A stretch of DNA of 53,484 nt from Pseudohongiella sp. Lineage in GTDB: Bacteria > Pseudomonadota > Gammaproteobacteria > Pseudomonadales > Pseudohongiellaceae. Of this stretch, positions 43,468-53,121 are shown piece by piece. The stretch covers positions 1 to 53,484 of the forward strand of contig JAUYSM010000047.1 of assembly GCA_030696315.1 (NCBI GenBank), written 5' to 3'. Position 1 is the stretch's first letter. Each line of letters starts with the position of its first letter. A program made the position numbers and the translations under genes. A model generated the notes under the pieces. That model ran no database searches. It saw only the letters and a program-made list of their open reading frames with translations, and was not told the DNA's origin.

Positions 43468-46400
43468 ATGCTCGACTTGCCGCATACTCGCCAGCCATCT
43501 ATGCTCGCGGGTTCGACGAGTTTCCGGAATCCACAAGCGCCAGTGATCAAATTCTCCATAAAAGACATTATTTACATGGCAGGCCCTGCCACCTTTAAGC
43601 GTGGTGAAGCGTACTTTCAGCAAAACCGCGTGCGCCTGATCAGTCCCGACCCCACCGCTGATCGGGTAAACGCGGAAGTACAGGGTACTGAGCGCGTACC
43701 GTATCAAGTAGTCATTTATGCGGCCAATAACATGTTGTCCGCAGATTGCAGCTGCCCGGTTGGGTTTGACTGTAAACATGGCGTCGCGACCGCGCTCAAG
43801 TGGCAGTCGTTTCTAGAGAATGACCGCCGCTCAGTAAAACCGCCCGATGTTCAGGATGACCGGTCTCTCAAACTTAAGAACTGGCTGGCACGCATTCCCA
43901 CAAATCGCTTACGTCAAAATACCTTGGCCACCGGCACGCACTACCTGCTTTACACCCTCGACACTGACGTTTCAGAGCTTTCCGGCGTTGATGCGCAGTC
44001 GCAGGAGGTTCGTGTCACTCTGCAAAAGGCCTACCTGAAAGCGAACGGAGACTGGAGTCAGTTTCATAACTTTCTACCAGATTTTTACAGCCTGAGCTGG
44101 AATGCACCCGCATTTTTGAAAGACGAAGACAAAGCGATTCTGAATCTGCTGCGCGGCCTGCAAACACAAAAAAGTTTCCACTTGGTTGGAGAGCCTGGTG
44201 CTCTGGCATTACAACATATGTTGGCTACCCACCGTTTGCGACTGGCCAGCACTGGAAAAACGGTCAGTGCAGCACCACCGGCGACGGTCGAATGGCGCTG
44301 GCAACAAACGCCCGGCCAACATCAACTGACGGCTCAATTGCCAGGCGTCACGCACTGGCGCCTGATCGCTGTTGATCCTCCCTGCTTTCTTGATGAAAGT
44401 GCCAGCAAACTTGGCGAAATCCAGAACCCACTGAGCGGCGCTCAGATTGCCTATTTGATGAATATGCCGCCGGTGCTGACTGCTGACATGAAACAGGCGG
44501 CCATACTGCTGCGCCAGCGCCTGAGCCGCGAGCAACTGCCTTTGCCCGTGGAACCGGAAGTGATTACCAGCAATACCCCCACTGCATGTTTATATATGCT
44601 CAGTGCGATCGCCCCAGAGGGTCTTCGTTTACCGGCGCTTCAGCTACATTTTGATTACGGCGGATTGCCTGTCTATCTGAGAGACCCCGCTGACGCCCAG
44701 GGCGAAATACTCCGGGAACACAAAGGGCGACACTATCGGATTCAGCGCAACTTACGGTTGGAAGAAGAATTCTGCGCCACCTTGCATAGCCTGCAACTGG
44801 TGCAGCGTTATGAATTGGGCAAATGGCAGGATGTCTGGGTGCCTGCTCACAACACAGACAAACACTTGCTGGCAATCTGGCAGAAAATCGTGGATGAGCA
44901 TTTGCCATTGCTGCAGCAACAAGGTTGGAAGTTAGAGATAGATTCTGAATACTCGCTTGCCATTGACGAGGCTGTCTTTGATGTCAATGTCAGTGACAGC
45001 GCATCGGATAACGCAGACGACAATGGTGGACAATGGTTCGACTTTGCCCTCTCCCTGCATGCCGGCGGAGAAAATCTGCCAACAGTGGATGCCGTAGAAG
45101 CATGGCTTGAAGCAGACACGCCTGATGAATTGCTGATGGCAATTGACGGCAAGTGGTTGCGTGTAGACACCCGCCCTCTCCACACCTTACGCGGCCTTAT
45201 TCTGGAACTGTTCAGCCGTAAACAACTCGACAAACCTGTGCGCTTACCTGCATTTCAGGCAGCGCTTTTGCAGGATATGCCGACACTTGATGATCGCAAG
45301 GCCCCGCTGACGCGTGCCTTGATGAAACAGCTGCAAGACTTCAAAGGCTTGATCAGCATCGAGCCGCCTGTAGGTCTGCTGGCGGAATTGAGGCCTTATC
45401 AACAGGATGGTTTAAACTGGCTGGCATTTCTTCAACGCTTTGGTTTTGGAGGAATCCTGGCAGATGACATGGGTTTGGGCAAAACACTGCAAACCCTGGC
45501 GTTGCTGCTGCATCTGAAAAACAAAGGTCAACTCAACAAACCGGTGCTGGTTGTGTGCCCTACCAGTTTGACCAGCAACTGGTTGCATGAGGCGATGCGT
45601 TTTACGCCACAATTGCGCACCTGCCTGATTCAAGGCTCAAAACGTAAGCATATTTTTGGACAGATAAAAGACAGCGATCTGGTTATCACCACATACCCGC
45701 TGCTGCCAAGAGACATCAAAAGTTATGCGGATCATAGCTTCAGCATGCTGATCCTGGACGAAGCGCAGTTGATCAAAAATCCAAATACGCGCATTGCAAG
45801 CGATGTGCGCACCATTAAGTGTGACACCCGGCTTTGTTTGAGCGGAACACCCCTTGAGAACCATTTGGGTGAGTTGTGGGCCTTGATGGATTTTGCATTG
45901 CCTGGTCTGCTCGGTGGCCGCAAGACATTCAACAAGCACTATCGAACCGCCATCGAAGATCAGCGCGATCATGATCGCCAGCGCGAACTTGCCCGACGCA
46001 TCGCTCCGTTTATGCTGCGCCGCACCAAAGCTGATGTAGTGCAGGATCTGCCACCCAAAACGGAGATCGTGCAATACGTAGAGCTGGAAGGAAAGCAGCG
46101 CACACTGTACGAAAGCATCCGCATCAGCATGGAGAAACGCATTCGCGATCTGATTGCGCAAAAGGGCATGGCGCGCAGTCACATCGAATTTCTGGATGCC
46201 TTGTTGAAACTCAGACAGGCGTGTATTGATCCGCGCCTTGTAAAACTGGAAAAGGCCGCTGATATTGTTGAGAGCGCCAAACTCAACTGGCTGTCTGAAA
46301 ATATTCCCTTGTTACTGGAAGAAGGCCGTCATATTTTATTATTTTCCCAATTCACTGAAGTGCTTGGACTGATAGAACAGCTACTTGAAGAACAGCGCAT

Positions 46401-46776
46401 CACATACGTCAAACTCACCGGGCAAACCCGGAACCGGCAGCAAGTTATCGAACAGTTTCAGAGTGGTGAGGTAAAAGTGTTTCTGGTCAGCTTAAAAGCG
46501 GGTGGCAGCGGACTCAATCTGACCGCGGCTGATGTTGTTATCCATGTTGACCCTTGGTGGAATCCGGCCGTGGAAAATCAAGCGACTGACCGCGCCTACC
46601 GAATTGGTCAGGATAAGCCCGTGTTTGTGTACAAGCTGGTGGCGGCGAATACCATCGAGGAGCGCATTCAGCAAATGCAAAAACAAAAGCAGGCACTGGC
46701 TGACTCATTGTTCAGTGATACCGGCGCAGTCGGATTGCCAATGGAGAAAGAGGCCTTGTTGGAACTGCTGGCATAA
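43468..46776 (+). CDS. SWIM-domain SNF2/DEAD-box helicase
   Basis: 1102 residues from the ATG at 43468 (an ATG at 43501 is an alternative). N-terminal SWIM zinc finger ADCSCPVGFDCKHGVA (Cys94, Cys96, Cys102, His104), an about 500-residue middle region, then the SNF2 ATPase: Walker A ADDMGLGKT (about 662), DEAQ box LILDEAQLI (about 763), LSGTPLENHLGELW, and motif V/VI FLVSLKAGGSGLNLT and DRAYRIGQ. SNF2 enzymes translocate on DNA and remodel protein-DNA complexes; bacterial versions (RapA, HepA-like) act on RNA polymerase or repair. No restriction or defence partner genes flank it, so a phage-defence role is not supported. Confidence 0.93.
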   Translation: MLDLPHTRQPSMLAGSTSFRNPQAPVIKFSIKDIIYMAGPATFKRGEAYFQQNRVRLISPDPTADRVNAEVQGTERVPYQVVIYAANNMLSADCSCPVGFDCKHGVATALKWQSFLENDRRSVKPPDVQDDRSLKLKNWLARIPTNRLRQNTLATGTHYLLYTLDTDVSELSGVDAQSQEVRVTLQKAYLKANGDWSQFHNFLPDFYSLSWNAPAFLKDEDKAILNLLRGLQTQKSFHLVGEPGALALQHMLATHRLRLASTGKTVSAAPPATVEWRWQQTPGQHQLTAQLPGVTHWRLIAVDPPCFLDESASKLGEIQNPLSGAQIAYLMNMPPVLTADMKQAAILLRQRLSREQLPLPVEPEVITSNTPTACLYMLSAIAPEGLRLPALQLHFDYGGLPVYLRDPADAQGEILREHKGRHYRIQRNLRLEEEFCATLHSLQLVQRYELGKWQDVWVPAHNTDKHLLAIWQKIVDEHLPLLQQQGWKLEIDSEYSLAIDEAVFDVNVSDSASDNADDNGGQWFDFALSLHAGGENLPTVDAVEAWLEADTPDELLMAIDGKWLRVDTRPLHTLRGLILELFSRKQLDKPVRLPAFQAALLQDMPTLDDRKAPLTRALMKQLQDFKGLISIEPPVGLLAELRPYQQDGLNWLAFLQRFGFGGILADDMGLGKTLQTLALLLHLKNKGQLNKPVLVVCPTSLTSNWLHEAMRFTPQLRTCLIQGSKRKHIFGQIKDSDLVITTYPLLPRDIKSYADHSFSMLILDEAQLIKNPNTRIASDVRTIKCDTRLCLSGTPLENHLGELWALMDFALPGLLGGRKTFNKHYRTAIEDQRDHDRQRELARRIAPFMLRRTKADVVQDLPPKTEIVQYVELEGKQRTLYESIRISMEKRIRDLIAQKGMARSHIEFLDALLKLRQACIDPRLVKLEKAADIVESAKLNWLSENIPLLLEEGRHILLFSQFTEVLGLIEQLLEEQRITYVKLTGQTRNRQQVIEQFQSGEVKVFLVSLKAGGSGLNLTAADVVIHVDPWWNPAVENQATDRAYRIGQDKPVFVYKLVAANTIEERIQQMQKQKQALADSLFSDTGAVGLPMEKEALLELLA

Positions 46777-46819
46777 CACGCCATGACTTGCACTGGCAGC
46801 CCCTTAAGAAACAGCGCTG

Positions 46820-47521
46820 CTAGGCAGTGCGCATAGCAGCAATAAAGCGCTCGGATTCAGCAATCGCTTCCTGCATGGCGTCCAGCAAACGCCCGACATC
46901 TGCGTTGATGGTGTCCAACTCGCCACGCAGTGACGCAATCGCGCGGGCGTTCAGGTTGTGCTTGAGGTACAACACATTGTCACGCAGATTGTTGAGCACG
47001 GGATCCAACGTACTTTCGGCGCGCCGCATGGATTGAATCAAACGCGCATAACGCTGCCGGGTTGCAGTCAGTTGTTGCTCGCTGTCCCGTCGCAAAGTCT
47101 GATTGGTATACAGCGCCAGCTCACCATCCCATTCGTCGAACAGGTCATCCGCGACACTTTCTACCGCGCGAATCCGATTGCGAATGGTCTCAGCGGCAGT
47201 TTCACTGTCTTCAAATTCGCGGTTCAGCCGATCGTAGATCTGCTGCAGCTCTGCGCCATCAAAATTGACGACGCTCCTGAATTGTTCAAGCGCATCCTTG
47301 AATTGCTGCTGGCCATCCTGCTGAGCAAGCTGTGCGTCTTCAATGCGATCGACAAGAATGTCGCGTTTGTGAACGCCAAACTGCTCCATCGTGCCGTAAT
47401 AGGCACTTGAACACGCGCTCATGAGCAATATAGAGCACACAATGGCCATCGCAAATGACCTGGATGAATGCCCTCGATGGGCGTTGTTTGCCTGATACGT
47501 CTGCTTAACAGGGCTGCTCAA
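46820..47521 (-). CDS. DUF2959 lipoprotein
   Basis: 233 residues. About 35 residues precede and include a lipobox MSAC (Cys37), so it is a lipid-anchored envelope protein. The rest is almost entirely helical and coiled-coil-like, with YYGTMEQFGVHKRDILVDRI directly after the anchor, which is the DUF2959 signature. Function of the family is unknown. It converges on the helicase gene with 43 bases between stops and diverges from copZ. Confidence 0.9.
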   Translation of the reverse strand: MSSPVKQTYQANNAHRGHSSRSFAMAIVCSILLMSACSSAYYGTMEQFGVHKRDILVDRIEDAQLAQQDGQQQFKDALEQFRSVVNFDGAELQQIYDRLNREFEDSETAAETIRNRIRAVESVADDLFDEWDGELALYTNQTLRRDSEQQLTATRQRYARLIQSMRRAESTLDPVLNNLRDNVLYLKHNLNARAIASLRGELDTINADVGRLLDAMQEAIAESERFIAAMRTA

Positions 47522-47698
47522 CGGCGTTGTCCTTTCATGGCGTGTACAATCCTCTTGGCTTGGACCGTGTTTTGACAGTCGAAGCTCAGTTTAAACTCAA
47601 TTCATTGACGGTCAACAACAAATAGGCATTCTCCACTTGACCTAACCGGGGGCTGCGAGTGCAAACTCAAGACTGATGTTTTCAGGATCAGGAGTGAA

Positions 47699-47896
47699 AT
47701 GATGTTAAAAATGACCATACCATCCATGAGTTGCGGCCACTGTGTAAAGTCCATCACTGAAACGGTTCAACAACTTGATGCCAATGCCGTTGTTGAGGCA
47801 AACACTGACAGCAAGCAAGTCAGCGTAAGCTCCTCGGCGTCAGATGCGGCAGTCATCGACGCATTGACAGAGGCCGGATATCCGCCGGCTTCTTGA
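47699..47896 (+). CDS. copZ: CopZ-like copper chaperone (HMA protein)
   Basis: 65 residues, one heavy-metal-associated domain with metal site SMSCGHC (Cys at positions 12 and 15). Carries Cu(I) in the cytoplasm and hands it to the P-type ATPase. AGGAGTGAA precedes the ATG. The copA start is nine bases after its stop. Upstream, TTGACC (47638-47643) followed by a 19-base spacer resembles MerR/CueR-type promoters, but no clear dyad operator is present. Confidence 0.9.
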   Translation: MMLKMTIPSMSCGHCVKSITETVQQLDANAVVEANTDSKQVSVSSSASDAAVIDALTEAGYPPAS

Positions 47897-47905
47897 TTGA
47901 CTCTT

Positions 47906-50359
47906 ATGGACAAAAAACAGACTTTACAGGTTCCGGTTACTGCCATGAGTTGTGCTTCCTGCGTCAGGCGGGTGGAGCAGGCTTTGTTAAAAGTGCCCGG
48001 TGTTGAAGGCGCAGCTGTTAACCTTGCCAATGAAAAAGCAGACCTCATTCTATCTGCCGAGGTGACCGCTTCAGACCTGGTGCAGGCTCTGGACAAAGCC
48101 GGTTATCCGGCTCGCACTGAACAAATTGAACTGTCCGTGTCGGGTATGAGTTGCGCGTCCTGTATTGCTCGTATTGAGAAAGCCATGCTGACCATTCCCG
48201 GCATGGTCAGCGCTCAGGTCAATCTTGCCAGTGAACACGTGCATGCCAATTTTATTGCTGGCACGGTCACACCAGCCCAACTGATCAAAACAATTCAGCA
48301 AGCGGGTTATGACGCCACCTTGTTGACCGAAAATCACGAAGAAGAGCACACACGGAAGGCCCGCGAACTAAAGGACTTACAAAGTTCCCTGCTGCTCGCT
48401 GCCGTACTGACACTGCCGGTCTTTGTATTGGAAATGGGTGCGCATCTCATTCTGGAGTTCCATCACTGGATCATGGCAAATATCGGGCAGACACAAAGCT
48501 GGATCATACAGTTTGTGTTGAGTTCAGCGGTGTTGTTTGGCCCGGGCCGCAGGTTTATCAGCAAAGGCTTGCCAGCATTGTGGCGACGCGCACCGGATAT
48601 GAATTCTCTGGTCGCTATTGGCGCGTTGTCTGCGTGGGGCTACTCTGTGGTTGCCACCTTTGCGGGCAGCTGGTTACCGGCAGGGAATCAGTATGTGTAC
48701 TACGAAGCCGCGGCGGTGATTGTGACACTGATTTTGCTGGGTCGCTTTCTGGAAGCACGCGCCAAAGGCCATACCGGTGATGCCATTCAGAAACTGCTGG
48801 GAATGCAGGCCAAGACAGCACGTCTGGAGAGAAATGGTGAAATCATTGAGGTCGCGATCGATACGCTGCAGATCGGTGACATTCTGCATGTTCGGCCGGG
48901 AGAGCGGATTGCAGTTGATGGCCGGGTGATCGCGGGCAGCAGTTTTGTTGATGAATCCATGCTGACCGGAGAAGCCTTACCTGTTGAGCGCAAACCGGAT
49001 GACATGGTCGTAGGCGGCACTTTGAACAAACAGGGTGCATTGACTATTTGTGTCAACAAGATTGGCAAAGACACCGTTCTTGCCCGCATCATTCAAATGG
49101 TAGAACAGGCACAAAGTGCCAAGTTACCCATTCAAGCCTTAGTCGACAAGGTTACGTCCGTATTTGTACCGATTGTGATGACGCTGGCATTGATCACTGT
49201 ACTGGTCTGGTTGGTTTTTGGTCCACAGCCTGCACTGAGTTTTGCGTTGGTGAATGGCGTTGCCGTACTGATCATTGCATGTCCCTGCGCCATGGGTCTG
49301 GCAACACCCACATCGATCATGGTCGGCACGGGACGCGCTGCCGAACTGGGCGTTCTGTTCCGCAAGGGACAAGCACTGCAGACACTGCGTGATGCGTGTG
49401 TTATTGCGCTGGATAAAACTGGCACTCTCACCAACGGAAAACCTGAACTGACCGATTTTGTGCTCCAGAATGGTTTTGACGCAGATGACACATTGTCCTT
49501 GCTGGCCTCCGTTGAGCAGTCCTCAGAGCATCCAATTGCAGAGGCGATTGTACGTGCGGCTCAAAGCCGGCAGTTGCCACTGTACCCTATCGAAAAATTC
49601 TCAGCCGTTGCTGGCATGGGCGTCAGGGCCAGCGTCCGCGGTCACACTATTTTTGTTGGCGCTGACCGCTATATGCTGCAACAAGGCGCGTCCCTGAACG
49701 GTGTTGAAACATTGAGTGCCGCGCTGGCAGAGCTTGGCAAAACACCTCTGTATGCCATGATCGACGGGCAACTGGCCGCTGTTATTGCCGTCGCGGATAC
49801 CATCAAAGAAGGCACTCCCGCTGCTATCCAGGCGTTTCATGCGCTGGGTTTAAAAGTTGCCATGATTACGGGTGACAATCATAAAACTGCGCGCGCAATT
49901 GCCAAACAGCTCGGCATTGATGAAGTTGTTGGTGAAGTATTGCCACAAGGCAAAGTCGAGGCGGTCCGCACTTTGCGAAAACGCTTTGGAAATGTCGCGT
50001 TTGTAGGCGACGGCATCAATGATGCACCCGCATTGGCTGAAGCCGATACGGGGATAGCTGTGGGAACTGGCACCGATATCGCCATTGAGTCTGCCGATGT
50101 TGTGCTGATGGGAGGTGATCTGAATGGCGTGGTCAACGCGCTGGCCATCAGTAAAGCCACCATCCGCAATATCCGGCAAAATTTGTTCTGGGCGTTTGCC
50201 TACAATGTCGCCCTGATTCCGGTTGCAGCGGGTGTTTTATACCCTTTGAACGGCACCCTGCTGTCACCCATGCTGGCAGCAGGTGCTATGGCGATGTCCA
50301 GCATTTTTGTGCTTGGCAATGCATTACGACTGAGAACTTTTACAGCCCCGTCTGCCTGA
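47906..50359 (+). CDS. copA: Cu(I)-exporting P1B-type ATPase
   Basis: 817 residues from the ATG at 47906. Two N-terminal HMA domains (AMSCASC and GMSCASC), eight membrane helices, TGEALPVER actuator loop, transmembrane metal site [12 protein letters not shown], phosphorylation site [16 protein letters not shown] nucleotide-binding motif and [14 protein letters not shown]. The late YNVALIP and MAMSS helices identify the copper (P1B-1) subgroup. Pumps Cu(I) to the periplasm. Co-transcribed with copZ; its last 20 bases overlap the end of alkB on the other strand. Confidence 0.97.
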   Translation: MDKKQTLQVPVTAMSCASCVRRVEQALLKVPGVEGAAVNLANEKADLILSAEVTASDLVQALDKAGYPARTEQIELSVSGMSCASCIARIEKAMLTIPGMVSAQVNLASEHVHANFIAGTVTPAQLIKTIQQAGYDATLLTENHEEEHTRKARELKDLQSSLLLAAVLTLPVFVLEMGAHLILEFHHWIMANIGQTQSWIIQFVLSSAVLFGPGRRFISKGLPALWRRAPDMNSLVAIGALSAWGYSVVATFAGSWLPAGNQYVYYEAAAVIVTLILLGRFLEARAKGHTGDAIQKLLGMQAKTARLERNGEIIEVAIDTLQIGDILHVRPGERIAVDGRVIAGSSFVDESMLTGEALPVERKPDDMVVGGTLNKQGALTICVNKIGKDTVLARIIQMVEQAQSAKLPIQALVDKVTSVFVPIVMTLALITVLVWLVFGPQPALSFALVNGVAVLIIACPCAMGLATPTSIMVGTGRAAELGVLFRKGQALQTLRDACVIALDKTGTLTNGKPELTDFVLQNGFDADDTLSLLASVEQSSEHPIAEAIVRAAQSRQLPLYPIEKFSAVAGMGVRASVRGHTIFVGADRYMLQQGASLNGVETLSAALAELGKTPLYAMIDGQLAAVIAVADTIKEGTPAAIQAFHALGLKVAMITGDNHKTARAIAKQLGIDEVVGEVLPQGKVEAVRTLRKRFGNVAFVGDGINDAPALAEADTGIAVGTGTDIAIESADVVLMGGDLNGVVNALAISKATIRNIRQNLFWAFAYNVALIPVAAGVLYPLNGTLLSPMLAAGAMAMSSIFVLGNALRLRTFTAPSA

Positions 50360-50996
50360 AGGTGATATTGATACGTACAGGCCCCGTCAAGGCATGGCTG
50401 TCTGCTTTGATCGGCGCTACCCCATGAAATCGCAAACGATCCTGCCCACCCCACACCACGGCGTCTCCGTGCTTTAACAAAAACCGCCTTGGTTTGTCCG
50501 TACGCTGTAAACCACCCCAAATAAACGTTGCCGGAATCCCCAGAGAAAACGACACAATAGGCGCGGTAAGGTTCCGCTCATCACGATCCTGATGCAGCCC
50601 CATCCTGGCACCAACCTCGTATCGATTGATCAAGCAAACCGTTGGCTGAAAGTCACTGTATCCGGCCAGTTCTGCGGCCTGTTGAGCACGGTCAAGCAAG
50701 AGCGCTGGCATGGACGGCCAAGGCTTTCCGGAGAGCGGGTCTTCTGCCTGATAACGATAACCTGCGTGGTCAGAGACCCAACCCAGCCGACCGCAATTGC
50801 TCATCGCAACCGACATTTTTTGACCGCCAGGTGTCGTCAGATGTCGGAACGGTGCCAGCGCGGTCACCTGCGCGACTGCAGACAACACGGCGATGGCATC
50901 CTGCACGAGAAACCCGCCCAGGTAACTTGAGCCGGGCCCTATCGCCAGCACGTCTTCTTGCCGTACCTTGTCACTTTGAAAAAGATCTGTTTCCAT
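50340..50996 (-). CDS. alkB: AlkB-type DNA dealkylation dioxygenase
   Basis: 218 residues from the ATG at 50996, matching the about 216 residues of E. coli AlkB; the frame is open to 51110 but that would be unusually long. Iron/2-oxoglutarate dioxygenase that repairs 1-methyladenine and 3-methylcytosine. Iron site HQDRDE and the later FHGV histidine, with RINITFR supplying the 2-oxoglutarate arginines; [16 protein letters not shown] and [15 protein letters not shown] are family motifs. Ends inside copA. Confidence 0.96.
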   Translation of the reverse strand: METDLFQSDKVRQEDVLAIGPGSSYLGGFLVQDAIAVLSAVAQVTALAPFRHLTTPGGQKMSVAMSNCGRLGWVSDHAGYRYQAEDPLSGKPWPSMPALLLDRAQQAAELAGYSDFQPTVCLINRYEVGARMGLHQDRDERNLTAPIVSFSLGIPATFIWGGLQRTDKPRRFLLKHGDAVVWGGQDRLRFHGVAPIKADSHALTGPVRINITFRQTGL

Positions 50997-51159
50997 AGCA
51001 GGCAAGCATAGCTGATCACCACAAACCAGCGTATAACAATTGTTATCGTGGTCAACGGCTCTTCTTGATCCCCCGCTCAACATCAAAGTAGTATCGTGTG
51101 CGTCAATCAAGTCTCTTTTTTACTCATAGCACTCTGATGTGGGAGCAAGTTGTCTGCCC

Positions 51160-52305
51160 ATGAGCAATGCTCTCGTTTTGCAATCTGTCCCGTCGGATGC
51201 CGCAGAGACTGCGGACGACCACAGCCTGTGGCCACGTCTATTGCTGAATGGTGAGTGGACGCTGCAAAAGTACCAGCGCTTATTGAAACAGGTCTCCGTT
51301 CCCTCGCAAAAGCCCCGATCTCTGGATGCCAGTGGGCTCGTTGCGATTGATACCGCCGGCGCAACCTTGCTGGTGGATTTGCTGGGGCCAGACACCTTGG
51401 CCGATATTGTTGAGCGCGCAACAGGATTGTCACCCGAGTGGAAAGCTTTGCTGCTGGCAGTCGCAACGTCCATGCGCGGCCAGGAACCCCCGAACGCACC
51501 AAAACAACGCTGGGGAGATGGGCTGGAAGCGCTGGGCACGCTGACGGTTAGCGGCTGGCGGCAACTGAGCCAATTTTTTGCATTCACTGGCCTGACCATC
51601 ACAACACTGTTGTCGCTTGTGGTGCGCCCTTGGCGATGGCGCTGGACGGCTCTGGTTGCGCAGATGCAGCAAGCAGGGCTCAACGCAGTCCCCATCGTTG
51701 CACTATTGAATTTTCTGGTCGGTGCCGTGGTTGCGTTTCTCGGTGCCACGGTATTGGCACAGTTTGGTGCGACCATTTATACCGTTGATCTGGTTGCTTA
51801 CGCATTTATGCGTGAACTGGGCGTGTTGCTTGCTGCAATTTTGTTGGCCGGCCGCACTGCCAGTGCATTTACCGCTCAAATCGGCTCCATGAAAGTCAAT
51901 GAGGAACTGGACGCCTTAAAAGTACAGGGACTCAGCGCAATCGAATTGCTTGTTATCCCGAGAATACTGGCATTGGTGATTACCCTGCCTATTCTCGGTT
52001 TTATCGCCATCCTTTCCGGAATTGCCGGCGGCGCGATGGTGGCGGTATTGTCGCTGAACATCAGCCTGACGCAATTTATCGGCATCGTTCAGCAAGTGCC
52101 GCTGCTGCACTTATGGTTGGGTTTAGGCAAAGCACCGGTATTTGCGGTATTGATCGCGCTGATTGGCTGCCTCGAAGGCTTCAAGGTCAGCGGCAGCGCA
52201 CAATCCGTGGGCGAGCGGACTACGGCCAGTGTGGTTCAATGTATTTTTGTTGTGATTCTGCTCGACGCTGTCGCCGCACTTTTTTATATGGAGATGGACT
52301 GGTAA
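51160..52305 (+). CDS. MCE transporter permease (MlaE family) with N-terminal STAS domain
   Basis: 381 residues from the ATG at 51160 (GGGAG upstream; a longer frame from 51139 is possible). Residues 1-85 resemble a STAS domain (LDASGLVAIDTAGATLLVDLL), and the rest is the MlaE/YrbE permease with FLVGAVVAFLGATVLAQFG and AGRTASAFTAQIGSMKVNEELDAL. Classical Mla systems encode STAS as a separate small protein (MlaB); here it is fused. Moves lipids between inner membrane and periplasmic MCE assemblies. TAATG overlap with the ATPase gene. Confidence 0.92.
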   Translation: MSNALVLQSVPSDAAETADDHSLWPRLLLNGEWTLQKYQRLLKQVSVPSQKPRSLDASGLVAIDTAGATLLVDLLGPDTLADIVERATGLSPEWKALLLAVATSMRGQEPPNAPKQRWGDGLEALGTLTVSGWRQLSQFFAFTGLTITTLLSLVVRPWRWRWTALVAQMQQAGLNAVPIVALLNFLVGAVVAFLGATVLAQFGATIYTVDLVAYAFMRELGVLLAAILLAGRTASAFTAQIGSMKVNEELDALKVQGLSAIELLVIPRILALVITLPILGFIAILSGIAGGAMVAVLSLNISLTQFIGIVQQVPLLHLWLGLGKAPVFAVLIALIGCLEGFKVSGSAQSVGERTTASVVQCIFVVILLDAVAALFYMEMDW

Positions 52306-53090
52306 TGTCAGTTGACCCCGCCATCATTCAGGTTCGCGATCTGTGTAACACCTTCGGAAGCAACACTGTTCACAAAGATCTTGATCTGGACGTGCTGCAT
52401 GGAGAAATTCTGGGTGTTGTGGGAGGCTCGGGTACCGGAAAATCTGTGTTACTGCGGTCAATTGTGGGTTTACTGCGCCCAACATCCGGCGAAGTACAGG
52501 TGTTCGGAAAAAATATGCTGTCACTCAATAGCCGGGATCGGTCTGCCATGGAGCGCCGCTTTGGTGTACTGTTTCAGCAAGGCGCACTGTTTTCCTCACT
52601 GACCGTGCTTGAAAATATTGCGTTACCGCTCATAGAGCACGTGGGATTAAGCAGAGCGCAAGCCAACGATATCGCGCGCGTTAAGCTCGCCCTGACCGGG
52701 CTGCCGGCAAACGCAGGACATTTGTATCCGTCCAAGCTGTCAGGCGGCATGATAAAACGTGCAGCGCTGGCCAGAGCTTTAGCGCTGGATCCGGAAATTC
52801 TGTTTCTTGATGAACCTACCGCTGGATTGGACCCGATTGGCGCAGCAGCGTTTGACCAGCTTCTGCTGACATTAAGAGATGCGTTTAAACTGACCGTGTT
52901 TCTGGTCACGCATGATCTGGACACGCTATATGCTGCCTGCGATCGGGTAGCGGTGTTATCGCAAAAAAAAGTATTGATTGTCGATACACTCGAGACTGTT
53001 GCCGCGGATCCTGATCCATGGATTCAATCTTACTTCCACGGCCCGCGAGGACGCGCTGCAGTGGCATCAGCGAATGCATCTTTAACCTGA
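52305..53090 (+). CDS. MCE transporter ATP-binding protein (MlaF family)
   Basis: 261 residues from the ATG at 52305, overlapping the permease stop by one base; the longer open frame from 52113 lies inside the permease. Walker A GGSGTGKS, Q-loop FQQGALFSSLTV (characteristic of MlaF), signature LSGGMIKRAALARAL, Walker B FLDEPTAGLDP and switch THDLDTL are intact. Drives the lipid transporter encoded with the genes on either side. Confidence 0.95.
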   Translation: MSVDPAIIQVRDLCNTFGSNTVHKDLDLDVLHGEILGVVGGSGTGKSVLLRSIVGLLRPTSGEVQVFGKNMLSLNSRDRSAMERRFGVLFQQGALFSSLTVLENIALPLIEHVGLSRAQANDIARVKLALTGLPANAGHLYPSKLSGGMIKRAALARALALDPEILFLDEPTAGLDPIGAAAFDQLLLTLRDAFKLTVFLVTHDLDTLYAACDRVAVLSQKKVLIVDTLETVAADPDPWIQSYFHGPRGRAAVASANASLT

Positions 53091-53121
53091 ATATTCCCGG
53101 TTTATAACGGACACTGAAATA

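Noticed and set aside
43171-43779. 202-residue minus-strand frame across the HMA-TauE/helicase junction
   Set aside because: Antisense to two recognisable proteins; no domain or ribosome binding site.
43468-46776. SWIM-SNF2 helicase as part of a phage-defence system
   Set aside because: No methyltransferase, nuclease, PLD or DISARM-type partners flank it; neighbours are a membrane protein and an envelope lipoprotein.
47605-47643. CueR-type operator before copZ
   Set aside because: TTGACC with a 19-base spacer is present but the expected inverted repeat between -35 and -10 was not found, so it is only mentioned in the copZ entry.
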